DNA of 64,000 nucleotides, taken from positions 12,332,227-12,396,226 of the forward strand of contig JACSVZ010000012.1 of NCBI GenBank assembly GCA_014706295.1, written 5' to 3'. The stretch comes from Lycocorax pyrrhopterus obiensis (lineage: Eukaryota; Chordata; Aves; Passeriformes; Paradisaeidae). The number at the start of each line of letters is the position of its first letter. The stretch's first letter is position 1. This document shows, piece after piece, positions 1 to 12,401 of the stretch. The notes beneath the pieces were generated by a model. The model worked only from the letters and a program-made list of their open reading frames with translations, ran no database searches and was not told the DNA's origin. The position numbers and the translations under genes were made by a program.

Positions 1-715
1 GAGCTGAAGACCCAGAGGCATTCATCCAGCTGAGAGAAACACATTAGGAAAATCAGTCATTTTCATTAGGTTTTAAGAATAATGTAACAATAATGACTTC
101 AAGTATGTCTAGAAAACAGAGAAAAATAATTTTAGAAATCAAAGGTTACAGTTTATTTACATTATTCACCATAAAGCCTAGATAACACTTGGCTTCCTCC
201 AAAGGTATTTTCCTATTCTTTGCAGCTAAGATTCTTATATTTTTTTTTGATTTCATCTTATACAAATCTAATTTTCCCTACTCTAGTCGTCTAATTTCTA
301 ATTAAAGTACTTCAAAACAGATGCTTTTTTCATCTGTGCTACTAGAGTGTATTTAATTTCTTGCATAGAGCCTTCTAATTATATTTTGACAATCTGCCTT
401 TGAATTTGTACATAAAATTAATACTGATAACGAAAACATTATTATTAGATTTTGTTAGAAAAAAATATTGAACTTTTTAATCGACTTTACTAAGAAAAGA
501 TTATTTCTTCTGCATCTAATTTTGGTATTAAAAATATTTAAATTGCAATTAATACAACTGAGGGAAGACTGAATTATTTACACTAAGATCTTGGATAAAC
601 CTCAGAACACAGAAACAATCTATAAATTCCCCAATGGGAAAAAAAAATAAAGTAGTATTATTCCTCCAGAACACTAAATTCTAATGTGATGGAATAAAGG
701 AGTTGGTGTTGTTTG

Positions 716-1016
716 TTTTTTTTTTTAAGAAAGAGGATTTTAATATAAAGTTTTGAGGGAGCAGTGGCAGAGGGGACACTGAGGGGACCAGCCTGGGGGC
801 AGGGGCATTGCAGAGACCCAGCCCTCACCCCTGGAATGCTGCCTGGCAGCACGGACACAACCAGGCTTCCCAAGATCAAAGACTATTCCCACTCATCCTT
901 CTCTTCCTCCACTGTTTTCTCCTCCAGCCTATGATTAAGAATGCACTGTTTGATGAGGTCCTTTGCTGAAGCACCATAGTTATTTTGAGAAATAATTACT
1001 CTAAAAATATTCAGGG
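716..1016 (-). pseudogene. Retrocopy 3' end or alternative last exon, product unrecognised
   Basis: On the minus strand an acceptor-like TTTTTTTCACAG (1017-1018) precedes an open frame of 43 codons. It includes NNYGASAKDLIKQCILNHRL and ends EEEKDEWE with a TAG stop at 885-883. A GC-rich 3'-UTR-like stretch follows, then ATTAAA (743-738), and 11 bases later an 11-A tract (726-716). A poly(A) signal plus encoded poly(A) in an AT-rich intron is the mark of a processed pseudogene. Yet the frame from 1016 is in phase with the preceding RBFOX1 exon (phase 1), so an alternative terminal exon is possible. The frame also stays open upstream of the acceptor for about 23 codons to a TGA. I could not identify the protein. 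Confidence 0.4.
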
Positions 1017-1778
1017 CTGTGAAAAAAAGTGATGTGCAGTCATTAATATTTTTAGAATACTTGAAATTCAGTTCCCAGTGGTTTCAAGATCTCTGACTAA
1101 ATGTATTTTCCTTCATTTTTTTATACTTTTAAAAATAAGTTTTTTGTGTACAGTTATTTACATGATGCATATAAACTCATCTATAGAAATACCAGCGTAC
1201 TCGTGGTGCTGCACAGAGTACTCACTGCCTCATGTCAAACACAGCTAAAAAAAATCACTCTATTTCTCAAATACTCAAAGAACCAAGAAGGAACACCAAG
1301 GATCAACAACATGTGGACTCACCCACTAAATTATAGAGGATTTTTAAACCCCTTTTGTTAAAAATAGCTTTTAACTGGAACCACTGTGTAGCCAGCACTA
1401 CAGGCAGCTTCAAAGTAAAGATCTGCAATTAGTTTAAAAGAATTTACAAAATTAGTTGGAATCTCTCATGGTACTGTTTGAGGAAGTATAAATTGAAATA
1501 ACATTTTCTGCAGAAAAAAAACCAGACACCATTAGCTAAAATCATGCTGTTGGTGTAAAATTAACAGTGGTGCACAGCCTGGATTATGGGCCCAGCTCTC
1601 TCCTGCCACAGGAAGGAGATGAAACTTCTAGAAGCCTTTCCTGGCAATGGTTTAAAGGTTATATACCACGACAGAGAACCTGAGCTTACAATGCACCGCC
1701 TCCCCATACACATGGCATTGGTACCTTGGCTCATGAACCAAAAGTTCCCAATTTACAGAGCAAATTCTCCAAGAATTT

Positions 1779-1802
1779 GGGGGGGGGGGGGGGGGGGGGG
1801 GG
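1779..1802 (+). repeat. Homopolymer of 24 G
   Basis: An uninterrupted run of 24 G on the plus strand (C in the RBFOX1 transcript). Such runs are rare, unstable and hard to sequence, so the exact length may be wrong. Confidence 0.9.
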
Positions 1803-4800
1803 AAATTACAGAAAAGAAGAGGACACACGTCACTTATTGGGGGTTTGCCCTGGAACATAACCAAGTGAGACATGGGGGAAAAATGTTCTTCTCACTTCAG
1901 GAGTCCTAAGAAACCACAGCCTCACAGAAAGCTCTTTGAAGAAGTGGAGAGTGACAATGGTGCTGAGTTCTCTAGAGCATCCAGCTGCTGCCTAAATAAT
2001 GAGGGCAAGCACAGAAGCGTTTTCAGCGGCAGGAATTAATCAGCTCAATATGCAGGGCTGGCCTGCGCTGGGTTTTAGTGCACAGGTAGGTAAAATGAGT
2101 GTTTGTAATACAGGAACTAAATAACTCACCACATACAAGGAGATTTACTGATGATTACATTATTCTAATCCATTGTGCTCTCAGCTTTCCAGGTAAATCA
2201 GCTGCTCTTTACACGTATTTTTTCTATTGTGTTACCAAAAGGAGCTTCTTACTGCCTCTCACTACTAAGTACCAGTTCATCCATTCCATAATACTACTTA
2301 CAAACAAAAAAATCCAAACAAAGCCACAGGAAAAAGTGAATAAAAACCGAAGCTAATTGTGTTTCATTTTGCCTATATTATTATAAACTGTTATTTTAAG
2401 AGCCTAATCTAAATCTAAAAAATACCTTCTTTATTGAATTCAGTGATTGTTTTTTTAATTTTCTTTTTCTCCCTGTCCAGCTGGATGATACCCAGCGCTC
2501 CCTGAGTTAGTTCTGGTCATTCTGATCACTCTTTTCCTTCGTGCCTTTTGCAACAACTATTATTCCTAAACACTTTGGTGTTCACTGCATGAAGAAAACT
2601 GTAAAGCTGCATGTCTCATGAACAAATCAGGAGATTTGCAAGTGTATCAAGGATCCTCATAAGCAATCCATGTCCACTCTCGATCTGCTGTTCTAAAAGT
2701 GTAATTTAATATTGGCATTTTCAGACAGAAATAGCACTATTTTTGTTCTGGTCTGAAATATTGTTCTGTGATGGACTATTTCAAAATGTCTCACAGAAAT
2801 GGATCAGAAACACCTAATAAAAGGCTCCTGTTGTACAATAATAGTGTGTGTTAGCTTCTATTGTCCCTTCTGACTAGGGAATTTAAAGAGAGCCTCTACA
2901 GCTTCTCTCTTGAATACATAATAGTAGTTAAGTGCCCTTCATTATCAATAGTCAAACTACACAGACTTAGTATGCTTTTAAATGTGCTGTTAATTCAAAA
3001 GAAGCGCTCTGTGAGGGCCTTCATTTAGCTGGGATCTCTATAAATTGAATAATGTCCTTCAGATTTTAACACAACCACTCATGGATGGTTGTGTTGATAC
3101 ACTGGATTGTTTCATCCATTATTAACAAGGAATAAAGTAGCATAACCCCAAACCACATGCCTCCTTTCTTCCAATATGTTAAAAATACAAACAAAACCTA
3201 TGTTCAATCCCACCTATACATATATATATAGCTTCACCTAAACAAGAGGGTAGGGAGGAGAACCTAAAGTAGTTGATGTCTAAAGGTGATTTTCCTAATT
3301 CCAAATCTGTTTCTATGTTGCTTTCTGACAGCAAACCTGAAATGCATTGAATTATTGAACACGCTGGGTGTTCTTGCTGCTGGTAATGAGAGTCTGTGCT
3401 CTATACCACACTTACTTAGCAAGACCCTGACACACAAATAACCTGATATACATTGTTAAAAGTAGAGGAGAAAAGAAAACCACACCAAGAAAACAGGCAG
3501 TGAAGGTATGTGTCTGTAAGACACTTCCTGAGATCTCTCCATCCAAAAATTCTATTTAAGACATTAATTTTCCTTTCCATCAATTTTCTAAGCACAGTGG
3601 ATGTTTCTTTATTATCCCTCTCAGAGTGTCCCCAAAACACTCAATGAACTGAGGCACTGATTCAGGGAACAGCAACGAATGTTACAGCAAATATAATTTG
3701 TAAGCCATCCTTCCAATTATTCTTTGCTGGCCATACCATCCATTTCCCAGCTTTTGGGAAACAGACCTCTCTCCCCAGTTATTCATGTGCAGCACTCAGG
3801 ATGCTGCCACAGACTGGAATTGGCAGGGGTCAATACCATGCAAGTAAAAATCAGAGAAGCAACAGTTTGCAGCTCTGGTGTGAGATAATCCCCACAATTC
3901 CCTTCTCTCCACTTCTTCCCTCTGCAGGACAGGTAACTCATCCCACAGTACCATGGATTACCCCTTCTCCTGATTGCTTCAAAACACACTGTGACTGACT
4001 TGTTTCTAATTTAATTAAAAATCCAGCCTTCCCATAGACTGGCTGCATTGCAGGAACAATGTATGTGATGTTTCCATGCACAAAGTAAAGCAATTGCAGC
4101 AAACTGCCCTTTCCAAAACCGATTAATCAGCCACAGGCATTCCTTGTCTGGTAACTAAAACGAAACTAAATTGCACAAACTCAGCTGGTGCTTGTACCAA
4201 AATCTGCACCATTCTTAGAGAGTTTATCTGTGCTCGTTAGTGAACTTTATCATTGGCATCCAAGTGTAAATCCTTTTCCACACTGTCACCAGAAAAGTCT
4301 AAAAACTGGACAGGCACTCCACAGTCATGAAAAAAAATGGAGTGGTACCATCAGGATTTCCTGCAAAATATGTTTACTATAAGATTTCCCTCTACAACCT
4401 CAGGTGCACATAAAGTAATATTCAGTGACATTCACTGCCATTATTTTACACTGGGGCATGCTTCCCACTGGAGCTGTTCAGGATCTTTGAAAAATCAAAT
4501 CTTTATTCCTAATCTTTCTAGGTCCTCTAGCAGACATAGTAGGTAAGCAGGTAAATGATGGCTGTTCTTGGCTCACTTGTAACTTTGAGAAACAAACATG
4601 AGAGAAATTCTGAAGTATAAGCTTCTGAAGTAAACTCTGAGCTGGTATTATACTCTTCTTGAAATAAGATACTTGAGAATATACAAAATGCACTCATGTT
4701 CTGCTGATAACTAAAATGGGTTGCATTCATACGTCTGACTGTTGAATAAAGATTGCAATAGGAAAAGAATCACAGAATAAATGAAACTGGAGCCTTTCTG

Positions 4801-7041
4801 CCCAAACACAAACACTACAGTTTCAACATGGCCCTGCAGGGATTACAAGTGGATGTGTTTATGCTTTATCCTCTCGTATTGTGTCAAGACACTATTTTCT
4901 GTGTAAATTACCTATTTCAGTAAATCTATAAGACAGAGATGCAAATCTAATGCAATTAGATGCAGAGATGCAAATTACTAATCCCTCAGTTCTCTTTGCT
5001 TACACCAGTGAATGCTGGTTCTAACTTATAAATAAAATTCTATTCTGAACGACAAGCTGAGAATATAAAAGACCAAAAATTGAATCATCATGCATAATCC
5101 TGGCTTTAGCTAGTCTATTTCTTTCCTAGCCCAGACAGGTTCCAGAATATCAGGAGCATGAAAAGCCATTACAAAAATGGTAATGTGATGTTTCCAAACT
5201 TTCCAAAGCACTCACTTTTACTAGGAACAATTCTATGCTTGGAGATTTCCAAAGAAAATCTGAAAGCACCAAACTAACAGAGCTTGTAAAGCTTGTAAAG
5301 CACAGCCCCCTCTCAGCTACCTCCACAGCGAACAAATGAAATGAAAACTCTGTATTTTGAAAGTTGCTCTCAATAAGTATAATGAAATGCAATTACAGTG
5401 CATATTGGGGATCCTGTCATCCAATCCTCAAAATGGGAAACAAATGCATAAGATGGAAGAGAAAACATTAGCAATATGTTTGGAATACAATTAACCATAA
5501 TCTTAAACTTCTTTAGCATTAATTTACAGATATAATCAAGGTTTAACACAGAGCAGAGTTGTTTTCCATTCCACTTAACTGTATTAACTTTACATTTCAT
5601 ATATTACTTTATTACTTTACATTTCAGAATAGTCTGTCTGCCTGACTGTCCATCCTAACATATGGATCTTCCTAACTTGGTTATTCTTCTAATCAGAGGA
5701 ATTTATTCCTCCACATAACTGCTGTTAACTTATCTAGCATTGCAAATATCCCACCCAGTTCTGAACAAACAAATGTTTCAGTGATGACCTTGCAGTTTGT
5801 CTTCAATTTTCCTGAGAGATTCTTAAACCAGTGCTTTTTACATACATCCATGGCTGGCAATTGGATTACAGCCCCGGTTTTATTCTAACACTGCATCTTG
5901 CAGCCTTAGCTGAGGTCCAGGCAGTGCCCACCCAGGCTCACCCGTGTTGCCCAAGCAGCTGGTGAGATGGGAGCAGTAGCTCTAAAACAGTTGGATTTAC
6001 ATCCAGCCTCTAACCCTACACCATACACGGTCCGGAGAGGCTGCCACCTTACTTATTTCACTCATTTTAGGTCTCTCACTAACCAGGAAGCCATAGAACA
6101 CATTTTCACTAAGCACCAGAATGATGTTTAAACAAGAGAAGTCCAAGAATAATTTTTCCTTAAAGATTCTCTTTGTGAGTAAAGAACTTAACTTTTTTAG
6201 CCCTTTAAAATTTGGTCAACTATATCCACAATGAAAACATCTGAACAAATACAAGAACTTAGAAACAAGTCAATGACAAAGAAAGGACAGTACAGCTCCT
6301 GCTTGGTCAGAAGGCTTTCTTTTGGGTCATTTAAATAATATCTAAACAAACAAGGAAGCCTACTGTGTGAAACCAGGAGAAACATGGAAACATGGTCAGC
6401 AGATCAAGACCTCCATCTCAACAAGATTTTACCAGCAAGCAAAGAGATCCCACCATCCACCCCCAAACACATCCTTTCCCCTATTTTGAAAGGACTCCAG
6501 CTTTCAGCAAATATAGATTTCTTGTTTTTACAGATTCTGTTTGTGAACAAATCCATCCTAATCCAGTATCAAATGGCTCCCCCATAATGTACTGGGGACA
6601 AAATTCACAAACTTTTACACTGAAGAAGCAAAAACTCCCTTCTTAACTGTTTCCTACCTTCTGGCACAAAGCTGTATCTATGGTTGGAGATTTACAATTA
6701 AATAATCAAATCTATGGAATTTCTTCTAGAGATCCCATAGGGAGAGTACCAAAGCCTAAGTATATACCGTGTGGTATACATCCAAGAGAAACACCTTTAA
6801 AAGGGTAATACTGACAGCATCTGTGGTGATCTCTTTAAAATGTGCAGACTTCAAAACGATGGTGAATAGAGGTAGATTAATCCTGCTCCAGATTTAAATA
6901 TACAACCAATTGACTAAACTAATGTTTTAAAAAATAACTCATTGGCATTATCTTTGAATAAGCCTTGTTTAGTTTCCATGAGGGTATATATTTTAATGAA
7001 GAACTCATTACAATGTAGCATAAGGCATAATTAATTCTGGA

Positions 7042-7062
7042 TTTTTTTTTTTTTTTTTTTTT
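7042..7062 (+). repeat. Homopolymer of 21 T
   Basis: Uninterrupted T run. It may be the tail of an old retrotransposed copy, but no flanking element is recognisable. Confidence 0.9.
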
Positions 7063-10000
7063 AGTAAATAACTAGTACGGATGCTGAATTCCATTTTTCT
7101 CCCGGCTTTATTCATCTTTCGTAAACCAGGATTTCCTCTATAATGGCTTGTGAAAGCTCCACAGAGTTTTAGAAATGCATTAGCTGTCATCAGTGGTGTT
7201 AATCTACCTAGGAAGTCCTCATTTGTATGATGGCACTTTTAACATTATGATTTTTGAAACAACAGTTACAGCTTTGTTTTATACTTTGAGAAGGAGCATC
7301 TATAAAACACAGGTGGAATATTAAACAATAATCATTTAACTGTAGTTAGAAAACTATTTAAGCTGCTTATCTAACACTACTGCAAATATATTTATTTAGG
7401 AAAATCTGCTTAGTCGACAGCAAAGTTTGAATCTAAGTGTATGTAATCAAATAGTAAAATGAGTAAATCTATGTAGTGACAGACAGCTTTTGCAAAAATT
7501 CTGCTTTACCGATACGATACAGTGAACTTTTACCCCAGGATTAGAATTGCTGTGCAAGCATATAATTCAGCTTCCCAAACTCCAAACATCTTCACTGAGA
7601 AGTGTTTCTAGGGTATTTGCTGAGCTTATGCAAGACTCATTTAAATTCAAAGAGAAACACTAGAAAGATGAAATGAATCCCAGGTGCTCTCACACTCCAG
7701 AAATAGATGCTTTAAGACATGAACAAAGAGAATTAGTATTAGCAAGTGTACAGGAATCCTGTCTTCCCCTGGATTCCTCTTACTTAAGGGCATGTTTCTG
7801 TATATATTGTTATGGTAGTTCTTTACTTCTTAATTATATATAACATTATATTCCAAACTTTTGAACAAATTTTTGAAAGGAAGTTTGTTACAAAATCTGA
7901 TTGTTGGTGGATACTGCTGGCTTCCAATCCAAACATGCCAAAAAGCCCCGGGCATCTAAAACTTCTCCGTCTTCTGAGGGCTTATAAAATAGTTAAAAAT
8001 GCACAGACTCTTCCCCTCTTTTATTTTGTGTGATGGGGAAAATTTTGCCAGTGATCTTGGAGTAACTGCCCAAGAAACTGGGTGCTTACAACAGTCTTCA
8101 CTGGCTTAAGACCACTTATGAAGTGAATACAGCTACTCGGCTATGTGGGATGACTTGAAACTCCCTCCTGAAACTCCTAGAACTTAATGAAATTCAGGAA
8201 AAATAACAGTGCCTTAAGGAAAAGGAGGATGGGATCTTCTACTTTCCACTGAGCTGTGCTCCATGACTTGCTCTAATGGTTCTTCATGTCTAAACTTCAG
8301 TCCTTTCTTTCCCCACTGTCAACTTAAATTTTGAAATTTCTGAAATATTTTTTGTTGGTTATGACCAGACAAGAATATTTTCTCATGTGAGTCACTGTGA
8401 ACTCATCTGTTCTCTGAAAGAGCATTCACCAGATTTCCAGGTAATTCCTGTAACATCTTCTCCCCCACCTTGCATTTGGGGACTGCCAAAAATGAGCCTC
8501 TCCAACAGGTATAGCAAAACCATTTTCTGCCAGGAACGACAAAGTCTTTTAAAATGGCCTTACTGTGTCTCAAGCTACCTTCTTTGCAGGACTGATCTAT
8601 TGTACTAACACAGGTGCAACAATATTCTATATTTCAATAAGGAGAGTGCAAGAGATTGCTCAAAAATTCATCATTCCAAAACCCAAAAGAGAAAAACAAA
8701 AAGATCTGCAATAACTGAAAGGAACAACATGGAACTTGGCTGTCAGGCTGCCTGAGGCAGAAAGAAAGGCTCAGTATTACAGATGAAATATACACTATAT
8801 AAAAATAAGCAGGTGAAAATGATATTATAACAAACCACAGAAACAAAGAAAGTACCAGAGCATACCTAGTAAAGAATCCCAGCTGCAAATCTGTATTTTC
8901 CCAGCCATAAATGAATATTTGGGGAAAAGAACAGACTCTAGCTTAAATAAAGGAAAGCTACGGGATGTAATTAAAACTGGATGGATGTACAAATAGATGA
9001 AAAAAATTCTCCCAATTTCCATGAAGAGTGCTTCTTACAAATTTCCTTTTGAGGACCTGCCTAAGAATTTAATAAATATTTTACTGGAAATGATAACAAA
9101 TGGATATCGTAACTTCATTTAAGCATTTCTTTCTCATAAGAGGAAAACCCCCTTAAACAAACAGTATGCTTTTATTTACTAGAGGGAGACTCTGTTGCCA
9201 TAAGTAATTTTTTAAAAAATTTCCTATCCATGAGCACATACAGAAAAGTGCAATTCCGTGAAAAGCTGGTATGATAAATGAAAAAAAAAAATGTCCTTTA
9301 GTTTTCTCTGAAATATCGTTTTAGGACTTCCCAGCAGAAGGGTGGGAAGGGCAGGAACTGGTGGCCATCCGGGACTCTCGCTAGGCCTTGGAAGCGCAGC
9401 AGGAGTTTCCAGAGGGCCCTTCCCAAACGTGTCCCTGGAAATCCACACCAACGCCACCAGGGATAAAGGGCCACAGTGCCGGAGCGCTGTAATTTACTGC
9501 AGCACGAGCATTTCACAGGCACAAAAACAGCCTTAGAAAGGCTACCCAGGAAGAAAAATCCATAGTGTTTTGTAAATGTATAGTATTTTGCAGTCCCCAA
9601 GTAATACTTTCCTGCCATAGTGTCTGTTGTGCATCTCGGAGTCTCCGTTTTTAGCTGTCATGCATTTCCTCAATAAAGGTTTTCCTTCACAGAAGTGTGC
9701 ACTCCGAAAAAACCCTGAGCTATAACAATCATGTCACTGGTCCTACTGTTTACCATTATCTTCAAGGTTTTAGGGTTGATTTACATTGTGTTCCTCCCTA
9801 TTTGACTTTAATTGTCTGCTTCAAGTTGTCAGGACATAACTATATCTTAGATTTGCATTGCATTAGGGGATCTTCTCCTTTCTCTATTGATCTTGTCTTA
9901 CGGAGTAATTTAACTCAATTCTAATTTTCCTGTGCATGCGGGGTGCTCTCCATCCAAGGAAGTGAGTTATGTGTATTCAAGTGGTGCATCTTATGAATCT

Positions 10001-12202
10001 TGTTAAGCTTTACCGCCTTCCAGCCCGCACTGATGGAATATTTAATCACAGAAATGAGTTGGCAGATTTGATGTACAATACGGGGAAGCCTCGCGGCTGC
10101 GGCTCCGCTGGCAATTGAGAAACGGGGGAATTTGCCATTCATCAGTGCCATCCTGACAGCTTTGTATAACCTTCTGTTTTTCACTTATTTATGAAGATTA
10201 AAGGTACTTTAAATCAACAGTTTCTCTGTAAATGTATCATCTTTATTTCAGAAGTGGCCAAATTTTTCATCATTTATTAGGCGCTAAAGGAACTTCTCGC
10301 ACTGGCTGTGAAAAAGTTGGTACAGTTTTATCATGACAGTGCTGGAGACAATAATTAAACTAAACAAGTAGAACTCTGACTGTCTTAAAACTCCCATTTC
10401 TAATTTTATAATCTTCAAATATTCAATTGCTTCTTCTCTAAGGAAGGTGGTGGAGGGACCCCAAAAGTAAAGGTAAGTCATAGTGTTCTATTCCAACACG
10501 CAAGAATTGAAGTGCTGTTTTATTGTTTCATTTCCTAACAACTTTAGGAGATTGGCACAATTTTGACTAAATTGTTTAAAAGAAAGTTTAAATGTTCAAA
10601 TGTGAGAAATATCACCCTTTAGTCAATATAAACAAAATGCATTAAAAAACCCAACAAAACCCAAACAAATACCTGCCTGCATGTATAAACAGAGAAAAAA
10701 AAATCTGAAATAAATGACGTATCTCGATAGAACTTTCTGCAATGGCGCGGTGGAGTTTGTGTCATAATTCATAAAATTAAATTAATGCTCTTCTAATGGT
10801 AATTAAACATTCTCATTAAGAAGGGCAAACACCTCCCTAGTGTTGGCAATAAAAATGCACTTGGGACTTTAGGAGGTTATACAAAAAAATCAATAACCTG
10901 CCATTTTATAATTAAAAGACAAAATAAATGTTAGGGAAAAGTCCAGTAAATTAGGAAAATTACCTTCAGGAGAGATTGAAAATATTGATTTTAATTTACA
11001 AACTATGTGAACTCTTCATGCCCTACTTCATGAGACAATTATAAGTCAGATTGTTAATTCTGCATACGTATTAGAAAATTGATTACTGTACTATGGGAAT
11101 ATTATTATATTTGTCATTAACACAAAGTCATTTATATAAAATGACTAATAACTCTGACTTTCTAATTTATACAGGTTCAGGGTTGGTTCACTAACTACTC
11201 AAACGAGATCAATGTTAAATTCCTGTTTTCAACATAGACATACATCAGCAAGGAAATAAATTCTGCCTACACCAAATATTGCAATTCCATGAATGCCAAG
11301 TTAGTATTTTTATTATACTGTGCCCTTTTTACCCTAATTGGAACATTTTTATCTACCTCTGTAGAGGCACTTTTTGAACCACAAATATCTGTTTGCAACG
11401 GTGCCTTTTTCAACAATTTTCATCTCTTGAAGTCCCTCAAACTAACAAAAGTTTTAAGCTTTGTCAACTGGAGACTCGAATATGCCCATGAGTGGAGATT
11501 CCCCAGCTTCTGCAGGCAATCTCTTCCCATGTTAACTACCATCCATGAAAAATACTTTCCTGATAGCTGCTTCTGGGCAGCATTCAAATTCCTCTGAAAT
11601 CAACTGGATTTCAGACTACAAATAAGTTTATTTTCAATCCTGTTGCTAAGGCACATTTAGAAAGTGGTGCTAGCCATGACTGACTCCCAGCAGACAAAAA
11701 CTGAATCTCTTTAACTCCAAGCTGCAACCAGGATCAGAATCTGGTCTCGGTCAGTTGAAAATATAGATTTAAAATACAAGAACATCAAACTGAAAAACTA
11801 AATATAAAATTTAAATAAAAATGCTCAGTAAAAAAATATGAATGCAGATACTCTATACCTATCTATGTCTACACACATATATGTACAAAATATATATATA
11901 TTTATAAGATAAGATTTTTTTGCTGTGGTTCTTTACTAAAGAATTCCTGGAAGAAAGTGACTGTACTGAAATATGGAATAAAATAAAATCTCAGGTAAGA
12001 CTAGAATATTGCAGTACACTTCATGTTATACTATCTACTTTCCAATAAAAAGGTATCCATATATCTTCTATATAAAGTTTAGTATGCCCAGGTAAGGTAA
12101 AACCTTGAATCACAAATGTATAAAAGACTTGTGAATAATGTGAACCACGCAAAGAAACCAAACCTCACACCAAACACAGATTCTGTACTTTTGCATGTTT
12201 TA

Positions 12203-12401
<199 letters not shown>

